Assembly (NCBI GenBank): GCA_013619035.1
Contig: JABXKX010000579.1
Span: 1 to 29,458 of the forward strand
DNA length: 29,458 bases
Origin: Peptostreptococcaceae bacterium
GTDB lineage: Bacteria > Bacillota_A > Clostridia > Peptostreptococcales > Acidaminobacteraceae
Direction of reading: 5' to 3'
Under the pieces are notes generated by a model, which saw only the letters and a program-made list of their open reading frames with translations, was not told the DNA's origin and searched no databases. Shown piece by piece: positions 17,879 to 25,556 of this stretch (position 1 is its first letter; each line of letters opens with the position of its first letter). The position numbers and the translations under genes are program-made.

Positions 17879-19184
17879 TCTTGATCTCATGCTTATGGGG
17901 ATAAAAAACCTTTGGCGTAGAAAGACTAGAACCGTTCTTACAGTCTTAGGTGTGGTCATTGGAACCACTGCTATAGTCGTGATGCTTTCTTTAGGATTTG
18001 GTATGCAACGTGCCACTGAAAAACAGATGGAGCAGATGGGTGGCTTAACAGTTATAGAAGTTATGAAACCATGGAGCCATGAAGAACCTGGTAAATCAAA
18101 AAAAGATGAAGAACAGATTTATTTAGATGAAGATACTGTGACTCTATTTAAATCCTTAGGACATGTCGAAGGAGTTTTGGCGACTAAAAGTACTCAAATA
18201 CAACTTAAATTAGGTAAGAAGCAGTCTTGGAGTGAAATACTTGCTGTAGATTTTAATGAGTTACAGAAGTTTGGTTTCGAACTTGCATCAGGTGAATGGC
18301 CAGGTGAATTTGATAAAAGTGCTATGATTGCTGGTGGTACAACCAATAAAAACTTCTATGATCCGTCGGGGGGCTATTATGGCTATGACGAAGAACAAGT
18401 TGGCGAAGATTTAGAAAATGGTAATTTGAAATGTTATATCGAAGGTGAGTATTATGGTGAAGGAAAAAAGAAAAGACCTTTCAGTTTAGATGTTACAGGT
18501 ACTTTAGTTGAAAAAGGTAACTGGGAAGACAATACATCTTATATGAGCTTTTATACTTTCGAACAACTCGTTAAACAAAATCAAAGGAAATATGGTTCTA
18601 ATGAAGATACTAGAAAAAAACCTGGTACGAAAGAAGATATATATGACAGGATAAAAGTCAAAGTAGATGATTTAGATAATGTTCTAGATGTGCAACAGCA
18701 AATAAAAGATATGGGATATGAAGCATATTCAAATGCAGAATATCTAGAAGGTAATAAAAACCAAGCTTTGATTATTCAAGGTGTACTTGGTGGTATTGGT
18801 GGTGTTTCACTGCTTATTGCTGCTATAGGAATTACCAATACCATGATCATGTCTATCTATGAAAGAACCCGTGAAATTGGTGTGATGAAGGTACTCGGTG
18901 CAAAACTTAAAGACATTAAGAATTTATTCTTATTTGAAGCAGCAATGATTGGTTTAATTGGAGGGATTATGGGTCTTGGCCTGAGTGTAGGTGTCTCCAA
19001 GATAATCAACAAGATTTTCCTGAATATGATGGGAGAAATGTTTGCGGACGGGATCTCATATATTCCATTTTATTTGATGGCTGGTGCTTTGGTATTTGCA
19101 ACTCTTATTGGTATTATTTCAGGGTACTATCCAGCAAGACGTGCAATGAAACTCAGTGCTTTAAAAGCCATTTCAACGAATTAG
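17871..19184 (+). CDS. ABC transporter permease, MacB/FtsX type
   Basis: The 437-residue permease has the four-helix MacB/FtsX layout: one N-terminal segment (VLTVLGVVIGTTAIVVMLSL, about 22-45), a large extracytoplasmic domain (about 50-300) and three C-terminal segments beginning GGIGGVSLLIAAIGITNTM. The coupling block SIYERTREIGVMKVLGAK and the terminal YPARRAMKLSALKAI are family hallmarks. The start overlaps the surface-protein gene by 8 bases with AAAAAGGAG upstream. The outer domain contains a Gly/Tyr/Glu-rich stretch (GGYYGYDEEQ) not typical of E. coli MacB. The substrate is unknown; peptides, lipids or lipoproteins are possible. Confidence 0.9.
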   Translation: MNSLDLMLMGIKNLWRRKTRTVLTVLGVVIGTTAIVVMLSLGFGMQRATEKQMEQMGGLTVIEVMKPWSHEEPGKSKKDEEQIYLDEDTVTLFKSLGHVEGVLATKSTQIQLKLGKKQSWSEILAVDFNELQKFGFELASGEWPGEFDKSAMIAGGTTNKNFYDPSGGYYGYDEEQVGEDLENGNLKCYIEGEYYGEGKKKRPFSLDVTGTLVEKGNWEDNTSYMSFYTFEQLVKQNQRKYGSNEDTRKKPGTKEDIYDRIKVKVDDLDNVLDVQQQIKDMGYEAYSNAEYLEGNKNQALIIQGVLGGIGGVSLLIAAIGITNTMIMSIYERTREIGVMKVLGAKLKDIKNLFLFEAAMIGLIGGIMGLGLSVGVSKIINKIFLNMMGEMFADGISYIPFYLMAGALVFATLIGIISGYYPARRAMKLSALKAISTN

Positions 19185-19186
19185 TG

Positions 19187-19214
19187 TTGACAAGTTTGTC
19201 TCATGGTATATAAT
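19187..19214 (+). promoter_or_regulatory. Consensus sigma-A promoter of the trpS operon
   Basis: TTGACA (19187-19192) and TATAAT (19209-19214) are both perfect hexamers, 16 bases apart. The -35 begins two bases after the permease stop codon, and the tryptophan T-box leader follows. Confidence 0.85.
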
Positions 19215-19234
19215 AATTATAAATAAGTTAAAGC

Positions 19235-19444
19235 TTTGATTGAGATTAGTATGTTACTTAAAAATGATAGAGAGCTAAGGGTTGGTGGAACTTAGTATTG
19301 GATAGTAACTGAATGGACTCATGAGTTCAACATTGAAATTAGTAGGTGTTGACGGGTAACTCCGTTATCAGATTTGAGTGGAATTCAATTAGAGTGGTAC
19401 CGCGGAAGTATGCTTTCGTCTCTTTCAGAGACGGAAGCTTTTTT
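19235..19444 (+). promoter_or_regulatory. T-box riboswitch, tryptophan (specifier TGG), controlling trpS
   Basis: The leader shows stem I with pairing GTTACT (19253-19258) / AGTAAC (19304-19309), the conserved upper GGTTGGTG motif near 19279-19287, and TGG followed by A at 19314-19316 in the specifier loop on the 3' side of stem I. TGG is the tryptophan codon and matches the downstream tryptophanyl-tRNA synthetase. The T-box AGAGTGGTACCGCGGAAG is at 19391-19408 and the terminator follows. From the terminator to trpS (19445-19554) I see no further gene that I trust. Confidence 0.93.
19412..19444 (+). terminator. T-box terminator of the trpS leader
   Basis: A 12-base-pair stem GCTTTCGTCTCT (19412-19423) / AGAGACGGAAGC (19427-19438) with a 3-base loop is followed by six Ts. 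It competes with the antiterminator that uses the T-box sequence. Confidence 0.92.
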
Positions 19445-19554
19445 ATTTTTGTGTAAGAATTTATTATGAAACTATTGGATGTACATCATTTTAATAGTTA
19501 TGAAATAGAACGTGTCAAAGACATATTCTTGTTGAAGAAAGAAAGGGTGATCAT

Positions 19555-20547
19555 ATGGAAAAGAAGGTTATATTTAGTGGCATTCAACCATCAGGAAAAT
19601 TAACATTAGGGAATTATATTGGAGCAGTTGCAAACTGGGTGAAGTTGCAAGATGAATATGATTGCTATTACTGTGTTGTTGATTTACATGCCATGACACA
19701 ATATCAAGTACCAAAAGATTTAAGAAGACAAACGCTTGAAGCGATGGCAGTTTATTTAGCTTGTGGTTTAGATCCAGAGAAGAATACATTATTTATACAG
19801 TCACATGTTCCAGCACATGCTGAAGCCGCATGGTTGATGTCTACAATGACTTACTTTGGTGAACTTAGTCGTATGACACAGTTTAAAGATAAAAGTGGTC
19901 GTCAAAGTGAAAATATCAATGCCGGTTTATTTACTTATCCAGTATTAATGGCTTGTGATATTTTATTATATCAAGCAGATCTTGTACCAGTTGGTAGTGA
20001 CCAGAAGCAACATGTAGAAATTACACGAGATATCGCTGAACGATTTAACAATAGATACAGTGAAACGTTTAAGATTCCAGAAGTTTATATTCCAAAAGTT
20101 GGTGCTAGAATCATGTCACTACAAGAACCGACAAAAAAGATGTCTAAATCAGATGAAAATGAAAATGCTATTATTTACTTGTTAGATCCACCAGAAGTGA
20201 TTAAGAAGAAGTTTAAAAGAGCTGTTACAGACTCAATAGGAAAGGTTCAGTTATCAGATGATCAACCTGGTATTAAGAACTTAATATCTATATATTCAGT
20301 ATGTAGAAATATGACTCCTGAAGAAGTAGTTGAAAAATATGAAAATGAGGGGTATGGTGTATTTAAGGATGCTGTTGCTGATGCCGTTATCGAAGTGTTA
20401 AAACCGGTTCAAGACAGATTCCATGACTTAATGAATAATAAAGCTTATTTAGAAGAAGTATATAAAGCAGGAGCTGAAAATGCTGAAAGAACTGCTAGAA
20501 AAACACTTCGAAAGATGTACAAAAAGGTAGGATTTATTCCTAGATAG
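19555..20547 (+). CDS. trpS: Tryptophanyl-tRNA synthetase (TrpRS)
   Basis: TrpRS charges tRNA-Trp with tryptophan in an ATP-dependent reaction. The 330-residue protein has the class I HIGH-equivalent SGIQPSGKLTLGNYIGA (the TLGN variant resembles the TIGN of Bacillus enzymes), GLFTYPVLMACDILLY, VPVGSDQKQHVEITRD and KKMSKSDENENAI (KMSKS, about residue 196). Length matches the standard bacterial enzyme. The ATG follows AAAGGGTGATC. It is the first gene behind the TGG-specifier T-box, so low charged tRNA-Trp should raise its expression. The radical SAM gene starts 9 bases downstream. Confidence 0.97.
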   Translation: MEKKVIFSGIQPSGKLTLGNYIGAVANWVKLQDEYDCYYCVVDLHAMTQYQVPKDLRRQTLEAMAVYLACGLDPEKNTLFIQSHVPAHAEAAWLMSTMTYFGELSRMTQFKDKSGRQSENINAGLFTYPVLMACDILLYQADLVPVGSDQKQHVEITRDIAERFNNRYSETFKIPEVYIPKVGARIMSLQEPTKKMSKSDENENAIIYLLDPPEVIKKKFKRAVTDSIGKVQLSDDQPGIKNLISIYSVCRNMTPEEVVEKYENEGYGVFKDAVADAVIEVLKPVQDRFHDLMNNKAYLEEVYKAGAENAERTARKTLRKMYKKVGFIPR

Positions 20548-20556
20548 GAGTTTCTG

Positions 20557-21750
20557 ATGGTGTCTATCAATAAACATTACATTGATGTCAAAAGTATCAA
20601 GAAAAATACTGGCTTACCAGATACTTATTTTGTATCTAAGTTTGGATTTTCTCCATATAAAGCATGTCAACACAGTTGTAAATACTGTGATGGACGTTCT
20701 GAAAAATATTATGTGGAAGGTGATTTTGAAAAAGACATTACAATTAGAAAAAATATACCTGATGTACTTGAACAGTCATTAAAAAAGTTTAGAGAGAAGG
20801 GGATTATTGGCATCAGTTCTGGTGTTAGTGATCCCTATCAACCGTTAGAGCATTCTGAAAAGATGATGATAGACTGTGCGAAGATCATCAGTCATTATAA
20901 ATATCCTGCGATGTTGTTTACAAAATCCAATATGATTATGAGAGATATTGATCTATGGGAGGAAGTACATAAAAAAGCAGGATTTACATTAATGATGTCT
21001 ATTGTTTATCCAGATGATAAAATCAGAAAAATTTTTGAGCCTTATGCGAGTTCTGTTGAGGAACGCTTACGGACGTTGAAAGCTTTCAAAGATCGAGGAA
21101 TGAGTGTTGGTGTGTTAGCGATGCCAATCCTCCCCTTTTTAACGGATCATCCAGATCAGTTGCTTCAGATGACCAAACAATATCAAGAAATTGGTGTTGA
21201 TGTGGTGATGCCAGGTAGTATGACGCTTAGACCAGGCATCAATAAAAACACTTACTTTGATATTATTGAGAAGCATTTTCCGCATTTATTAAAGAAATAT
21301 CAAGACTTATATAGCGAAAATAGACAATCGGGATCTCCGAAAAACTATTATGCCAATCGTGTACATTCGACTTTCGGAAAACTTATTTCAAAACATCATA
21401 TGCCGCAGAATATTCCTCATAGACTCTATAAGAACAGAATGCCTGTTTATGATGAAATCTATATACTGATGACACATATGATAAAGATTTATGATTATAG
21501 AGGTGTAAACGTTGATAAGTTGGTGTTAGCTAGAAAAAGCTATAGCCAATGGTTGATGGATGAAAAAAAATATTATAATAGAAGAAGAAATCTTAGCTTT
21601 GATGAACTAGAAAGTAAAGTCATCAATATGATTGATAATAATACGATGATGACCTTGTTTAAGAATGAAAAGCTTTTGAATTTCTTTAAAAAAGTTATTT
21701 TAGAACAACAGGTGCTTAATTATGTTACATTGAAGTTAGAAAAATTTTAG
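20557..21750 (+). CDS. SplB-like radical SAM protein
   Basis: The 397-residue protein carries the radical SAM cluster motif CxxxCxxC (C37, C41, C44 in KACQHSCKYCDGRS), a 4Fe-4S site used to cleave S-adenosylmethionine. Further blocks, GVSDPYQPLEH, AMLFTKSNMIMRDI and GVLAMPILPFLTDHPDQL, match the SplB/COG1533 family. True spore photoproduct lyase needs a further conserved cysteine in its C-terminal half; I see none there, so DNA repair activity should not be assumed. Its substrate is unknown. The ATG follows ATAGGAGTTTCTG, and the next gene begins 8 bases after the stop. It sits with trpS, an aminotransferase and pepT in one apparent transcription unit. Confidence 0.8.
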   Translation: MVSINKHYIDVKSIKKNTGLPDTYFVSKFGFSPYKACQHSCKYCDGRSEKYYVEGDFEKDITIRKNIPDVLEQSLKKFREKGIIGISSGVSDPYQPLEHSEKMMIDCAKIISHYKYPAMLFTKSNMIMRDIDLWEEVHKKAGFTLMMSIVYPDDKIRKIFEPYASSVEERLRTLKAFKDRGMSVGVLAMPILPFLTDHPDQLLQMTKQYQEIGVDVVMPGSMTLRPGINKNTYFDIIEKHFPHLLKKYQDLYSENRQSGSPKNYYANRVHSTFGKLISKHHMPQNIPHRLYKNRMPVYDEIYILMTHMIKIYDYRGVNVDKLVLARKSYSQWLMDEKKYYNRRRNLSFDELESKVINMIDNNTMMTLFKNEKLLNFFKKVILEQQVLNYVTLKLEKF

Positions 21751-21758
21751 GGGTGCTT

Positions 21759-22535
21759 ATGTATAAAAATATTGGCGCATATTATATCGGTGATGGCAAG
21801 GTTATGTTATCAGAAACATTTAATGGATTAAAAAGTGATCGAATCATTTATGAAGTAATGAGAGTTCTAAATGGACAGGTTTTATTTCTAGAAGATCATA
21901 TGAATAGATTAGAATACTCACTTAATCAAGTCTCTATTGTTGCAGATGTAAATGCGATTAAAGAACAAGTTCTTCATTTGGTATCTATTAATGAACAAAT
22001 GGACAAGAATATTAAATTGGATGTCATAGAGGGTCGTTATAGAATTTATTTTATGGAAAGCTATTATCCAAACGAAGAATTGTATAAAGAGGGCGTTGCA
22101 ACTACGGCTGTAAAATTACAGCGTCATAATCCAACTGTAAAACAGTTAAATATGGATTATAAACGTCATATTGAAATGATTAAAGACAATCAATTTTTTG
22201 AGGTACTTCTAATCAATCAGAATGATAAAATTACCGAGGGCAGTCGTGCCAATTTAGTGTTTTTCAAAGATAATACACTTTACAGTGCACCGCTTGAGGA
22301 AATATTAACAGGAATCACGTTTAAAAATGTAATTAAAATGAGTCAAACTCTAGGTCTGAAGATTCAATATGAGAGTGTTGGAATAACTGAATTAGATGAA
22401 ATGGAAGGGTGTTTTTTAACGGGCACTTCTTTAGGTGTACTTCCAATAAAATCAATTGATCATCATATTTATGATTCAGCTAATCATCCAATTGTGTTAA
22501 AATTAATTCAGGCTTATACTTCTCAAATGAATTAG
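21759..22535 (+). CDS. Class IV PLP aminotransferase, substrate unknown
   Basis: The 258-residue protein has the branched-chain/D-amino acid aminotransferase fold: MRVLNGQVLFLEDHMNRLEY at the start, the likely PLP lysine in TVKQLNMDYK, ITEGSRANLVFFKDN as cofactor loop and LTGITFKNVIKMSQTLGL near the phosphate-binding site. The arginine of the usual LPGITR block is replaced by Phe (GITF), and this enzyme differs clearly from PabC at 1085. It could be a BCAT-like, D-alanine-like or other transaminase. The ATG at 21759, with AGGGG 5 bases upstream, is preferred over GTG at 21753. Confidence 0.8.
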   Translation: MYKNIGAYYIGDGKVMLSETFNGLKSDRIIYEVMRVLNGQVLFLEDHMNRLEYSLNQVSIVADVNAIKEQVLHLVSINEQMDKNIKLDVIEGRYRIYFMESYYPNEELYKEGVATTAVKLQRHNPTVKQLNMDYKRHIEMIKDNQFFEVLLINQNDKITEGSRANLVFFKDNTLYSAPLEEILTGITFKNVIKMSQTLGLKIQYESVGITELDEMEGCFLTGTSLGVLPIKSIDHHIYDSANHPIVLKLIQAYTSQMN

Positions 22536-22544
22536 GGGGAAAAC

Positions 22545-23765
22545 ATGAAAACAGTTGTAGAACGATTTTTAGAATATGTTGCTATAGATACAATGTCAGA
22601 TCCAAAATCTGAAACTTGTCCAAGTTCAATGAAACAAAAGAACTTAGGTGAGTTTTTGGTACATGAAATGACTGAGATGGGGTTAACAGAAGTATCTATG
22701 GATGAAAATGGATATGTCATGGGAACATTAAAAGGCAATGTGCTGGGCAAACCAAGTATTGGTTTAATTGCACATATGGATACAAGTCCAGATTTTTCTG
22801 CAGAAAATGTAAAACCACAAATTATTGATAATTATGATGGTAAAGATATCGTATTAAATAAAGAACTTGATATTGTTATGAAGACTAGTGATTTTCCTTC
22901 TTTATTGAAATATGAAGGTCAAACGCTTATTACGACAGATGGTACAACTTTATTAGGTGCTGATAACAAAGCTGGTATTGCAGAAATACTATCAGCGGTT
23001 GAATATTTAATAGCAAATCCTGATGCAAAACATGGCGATGTAAAAATTGGGTTTACACCAGATGAAGAAATTGGTAGAGGAGCAAACCTTTTCGATGTGA
23101 AAAAGTTTGAAGCTGATTTCGCATATACTGTAGATGGTGGTGAATTAGGCGGTATTGAGTATGAAAACTTTAATGCAGCCAATGCATCTGTAACCATTCA
23201 TGGTAGAAATATTCATCCTGGTAGTGCTAAAGACAAGATGATAAACGCGATCCATATAGGAACAGAACTTTCAAATATGTTACCTCATGCTCAGCGACCT
23301 GAACATACAGAACTTTATGAAGGATTTATTCATTTAAATGATTTTAATGGTTCAGTAGAAGGTGTTGAGATGGTCTTTATTATTAGAGATCATGATAGAG
23401 AAAAATTTGAAACAAAGAAAGAAATCATGGAAGGTGCTGTTAACTTCTTAAATGCGAAGTATGGTGAAGGTACAGTAGTTCTTGATATGGAAGATGCTTA
23501 TTTCAATATGAGAGAAAAAGTAATTGAAAAGATGCATATGATTGAGACAGCAAAAGAAGCAATGGTATCTTTAGGTATTGAACCTCAAACATTCCCGGTA
23601 AGAGGTGGTACAGATGGTGCTAGATTATCATTTATGGGACTTGTAACACCGAACTTATTTACAGGAGGGGCAAACTTCCATGGTAAGTTTGAATATATCG
23701 TTAAAGAATCTATGGAAAGCGCTGTAGATGTTATTGTAAAAATATTAGAATTATACACAAAATAA
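22545..23765 (+). CDS. pepT: Peptidase T (M20 tripeptidase)
   Basis: PepT is a cytosolic zinc aminotripeptidase that removes the N-terminal residue of tripeptides. The 406-residue protein is full length. Metal and catalytic blocks are IAHMDTSPDFS (about residue 75), TLLGADNKAGIAEIL (about 140), TPDEEIGRGANLFDV (about 173), YTVDGGELGG and the C-terminal TGGANFHGKFEY, the pattern of M20B. It ends the trpS unit; GGGGGA precedes the ATG. A terminator follows 4 bases after the stop. With the preceding aminotransferase it may serve amino-acid recovery, an inference from position only. Confidence 0.95.
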   Translation: MKTVVERFLEYVAIDTMSDPKSETCPSSMKQKNLGEFLVHEMTEMGLTEVSMDENGYVMGTLKGNVLGKPSIGLIAHMDTSPDFSAENVKPQIIDNYDGKDIVLNKELDIVMKTSDFPSLLKYEGQTLITTDGTTLLGADNKAGIAEILSAVEYLIANPDAKHGDVKIGFTPDEEIGRGANLFDVKKFEADFAYTVDGGELGGIEYENFNAANASVTIHGRNIHPGSAKDKMINAIHIGTELSNMLPHAQRPEHTELYEGFIHLNDFNGSVEGVEMVFIIRDHDREKFETKKEIMEGAVNFLNAKYGEGTVVLDMEDAYFNMREKVIEKMHMIETAKEAMVSLGIEPQTFPVRGGTDGARLSFMGLVTPNLFTGGANFHGKFEYIVKESMESAVDVIVKILELYTK

Positions 23766-23769
23766 AAGG

Positions 23770-23793
23770 GCAGATCCGGAAGGATCTGCTTTA
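23770..23793. terminator. Bidirectional terminator between pepT and the Usp gene
   Basis: GCAGATCC (23770-23777) and GGATCTGC (23782-23789) form an 8-bp stem with a GGAA loop. TTTATCTT follows on the plus strand and CCTTTTATTTT on the minus strand, serving both convergent genes. Confidence 0.8.
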
Positions 23794-23795
23794 TC

Positions 23796-24212
23796 TTATC
23801 TAACGATTAAAACTGGTTTAGTTGCATGATGTGCAACTTTATTTGTTACACTGCCTAATAAAAACCTTTTTATTGCTGACATACCATGGGTGCACATGAC
23901 AATGATATCACAGTCTTCTTCTTCAGAAACTTCTATGATAACAGAGGATGCATCGCCATAACGACAGAGTTTTTCTATCTTAACATCAGTAAATAACTTG
24001 CTCACCTCATCCACAATAACAGAACCATTATCTGTACAAGTTACGGTTGGATTTTCAAGGGTTAAGGTGTCGTTAGCCCAATAGATAGGTGTTATTGGTT
24101 CATCGACATGTAGTATTAATATAGTGGCATCGTATTTTTTAGCTAAAGATTTAGCCATATTATATGAAGCAGTTGATTCAGAGCCATCTACGGGTAAAAG
24201 AATTTTTTTCAT
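23796..24212 (-). CDS. Universal stress protein (UspA family)
   Basis: The 138-residue Usp-domain protein starts at the ATG at 24212 (MKKILLPVDGSE), which has GAGGAGGTG in front; a longer in-frame start at 24263 adds 17 residues unlike the family and is not chosen. ILLPVDGSESTASYNMA at the start and VMCTHGMSAIKRFLLGSVT near the end mark the fold. In the ATP-binding loop GxxGx9GS the first Gly is replaced (CTHG) while the HG...LLGS part remains, so nucleotide binding is possible but not certain. It is convergent with pepT and divergent from the Gx transporter. Confidence 0.9.
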   Translation of the reverse strand: MKKILLPVDGSESTASYNMAKSLAKKYDATILILHVDEPITPIYWANDTLTLENPTVTCTDNGSVIVDEVSKLFTDVKIEKLCRYGDASSVIIEVSEEEDCDIIVMCTHGMSAIKRFLLGSVTNKVAHHATKPVLIVR

Positions 24213-24311
24213 GACTTTCACCTCCTCATTATATTTTTTCCCTTTTTTGAAGAAATGAATCAAAAAATAGCAATGTATTTTAAAAAATGTTAAAATTGTC
24301 TAGAGGTGTGT

Positions 24312-24815
24312 ATGAAAAATAAAAAAATGGTAACTATAAGCCTATTTTTAAGTATGGCAATTATATTGAGTTATATCGAACGGATGATACCAACACCATT
24401 CTTAGTAGCTGGTGCAAAACTGGGACTGACCAATATCATCACCATAACAACTTTGGTTTTATTGGATAAGAAATCATCTTTTCTGATCATAGTTATGAGA
24501 GTGACTTTAGTATCTCTCTTATTTGCAGGATTTTCTGGTTTTCTCTATAGTATAACAGGTGGACTGTTAAGTTATTTCGGTATGACAGTGATGCTGAAAT
24601 TGAATTTCAAAGAGGTTTCTTTGGTAGGTGTGAGTGTTATTGGTGCAGTCCTTCATAGTTTAGGACAAGTTTTAGTGGCGATGCTTATCTTTTCAAATGC
24701 AAATTTACTACTGTATTTACCAGCCGTACTTTTGACCTCATTAATCACGGGTCTTTTTATTGGTTTGGTGGCCAATCATTTAACAGAACGACTGATAAAA
24801 GCTAATATTATATAA
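24312..24815 (+). CDS. Gx transporter family membrane protein (heptaprenyl diphosphate synthase component I-like)
   Basis: The 167-residue protein is mostly hydrophobic, with about five membrane segments. PTPFLVAGAKLGLTNIIT, FSGFLYSITGGLLSYFGM and GAVLHSLGQVLVA are the glycine-containing blocks of this Bacillota family. The family is often labelled a heptaprenyl diphosphate synthase component because of neighbours elsewhere, but its membrane topology resembles small energy-coupling-factor S components, so a transport role is likely. ATG at 24312, 5 bases after TAGAGG, is preferred over GTG at 24306. It is single, with a strong hairpin after it. Confidence 0.82.
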   Translation: MKNKKMVTISLFLSMAIILSYIERMIPTPFLVAGAKLGLTNIITITTLVLLDKKSSFLIIVMRVTLVSLLFAGFSGFLYSITGGLLSYFGMTVMLKLNFKEVSLVGVSVIGAVLHSLGQVLVAMLIFSNANLLLYLPAVLLTSLITGLFIGLVANHLTERLIKANII

Positions 24816-24817
24816 AA

Positions 24818-24843
24818 AATGGTGTTGCACAAGCAACACCATT
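24818..24843. terminator. Bidirectional terminator between Gx transporter and LiaI-like gene
   Basis: AATGGTGTTGC (24818-24828) and GCAACACCATT (24833-24843) form an 11-bp stem with loop ACAA. On the minus strand it is followed by a run of Ts (complement of 24814-24819), so it is strongest for the minus-strand gene that stops at 24847. Confidence 0.85.
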
Positions 24844-24846
24844 AAT

Positions 24847-25383
24847 TTATTCTTCATTACTATTTTCATATTCTACTGATATTATCGGAGAATCATCATC
24901 ATTATGTCCCTTTGAGTTATAGAGTAAAGCAACTCCAGCAACGATTAGTAAAGCTGGGAATACATAACTGCCTTTAATACTTAGAAGAGCAAGTGAACTT
25001 GAAAGTACTGCAAAAGTAATAAATCCAAATGATACCCAGAAGAGTGGTCTATGTCTTTCACCAAATAAATACAATTGGTATAAACCGATACCGACTGATC
25101 CAACTGTCCAAGGCCATAAGTATATCATATGTTGATAGCCAAATATTGAACATATCATAAAGATAGCACCGTAAGTTAATAAGATTCCGCCTGGAACAAC
25201 TAAACCAACAGGTCCGTTGTTGTTAAAATAGTTTAATTCAAATACTAAGCCTGGGATTAAAAATATAAGTGGCCATAATCGCCAAATAGAAAAGTGAAAA
25301 TTAATCAATCCAAAATTATTTAATAGTGCAATAGCACCCAACCCAAGCAATATGACACCCAATACCATATTATTCTTTCTCAT
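24847..25383 (-). CDS. LiaI/LiaF-TM-like small membrane protein
   Basis: The 178-residue product has about six hydrophobic segments and opens with MRKNNMVLGVILLGLGAIALLNNF, followed by RLWPLIFLIPGL. This paired pattern of a GxxLLxxNF helix and a WPxxLIxxG helix is shared with LiaI/LiaF N-terminal regions and with the PspC and toastrack proteins across the divergent promoter (compare FWPVLLIGLGLLLLG and LWPLLLIIAGLSILF). A short acidic tail (NDDDSPIIS, EYENSNEE) closes it. The ATG at 25383 has AAAGGAG 7 bases upstream; GTG at 25398 is less likely. It probably belongs to an envelope-stress module with the two divergent genes. Function not otherwise assigned. Confidence 0.75.
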   Translation of the reverse strand: MRKNNMVLGVILLGLGAIALLNNFGLINFHFSIWRLWPLIFLIPGLVFELNYFNNNGPVGLVVPGGILLTYGAIFMICSIFGYQHMIYLWPWTVGSVGIGLYQLYLFGERHRPLFWVSFGFITFAVLSSSLALLSIKGSYVFPALLIVAGVALLYNSKGHNDDDSPIISVEYENSNEE

Positions 25384-25401
25384 AATAACTCCTTTCACGT
25401 C

Positions 25402-25410
25402 ATTATACCA
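25402..25410 (-). promoter_or_regulatory. Extended -10 promoter of the LiaI-like gene
   Basis: On the minus strand TGGTATAAT (25410-25402) is a perfect extended -10. A -35 is weak or absent. The start site would fall near 25395, leaving a short leader with AAAGGAG. Confidence 0.55.
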
Positions 25411-25458
25411 TAATTATGTAACTTGTAATTTCATTATGACAGATATTATTATTAAGTT

Positions 25459-25491
25459 AATTAGAGGAAAATTAGAATTGAATTAGAATGA
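25459..25491 (+). repeat. Three tandem 11-bp repeats, candidate operator of the PspC/LiaF locus
   Basis: Units AATTAGAGGAA (25459-25469), AATTAGAATTG (25470-25480) and AATTAGAATGA (25481-25491) abut exactly. The first seven bases AATTAGA are identical and the last four vary. One further 11-bp step (AATCATGCTTA) is a poor fourth copy and leads straight to the candidate -35 at 25503. Seven conserved plus four variable bases at one-helical-turn spacing is the layout of tandem sites for OmpR/PhoB-type response regulators. Regulator identity is unknown. Confidence 0.6.
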
Positions 25492-25502
25492 AATCATGCT
25501 TA

Positions 25503-25531
25503 TTGAAAGTGACATGTGGGCGTGTTAGCAT
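25503..25531 (+). promoter_or_regulatory. Possible promoter of the PspC-LiaF pair
   Basis: TTGAAA (25503-25508) and TAGCAT (25526-25531) are 17 bases apart and 26 bases before the pspC ATG. The -10 is weak (4 of 6), which would fit a promoter needing an activator at the upstream repeats. Confidence 0.4.
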
Positions 25532-25556
25532 TAAGGTAAATAAGGAAGGTGATTGT

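Noticed and set aside
19466..19603. A 45-codon plus-strand frame beginning MKLLDVHHFNSYE between the T-box terminator and trpS
   Set aside because: It has no ribosome binding site, overlaps the trpS start by about 49 bases in another frame and matches nothing I recognise.
24213..24311. Promoter for the Usp gene from TATAAT near 24230 (minus strand)
   Set aside because: The hexamer touches the ribosome binding site, so the resulting message would start inside it, and no -35 lies at proper spacing.
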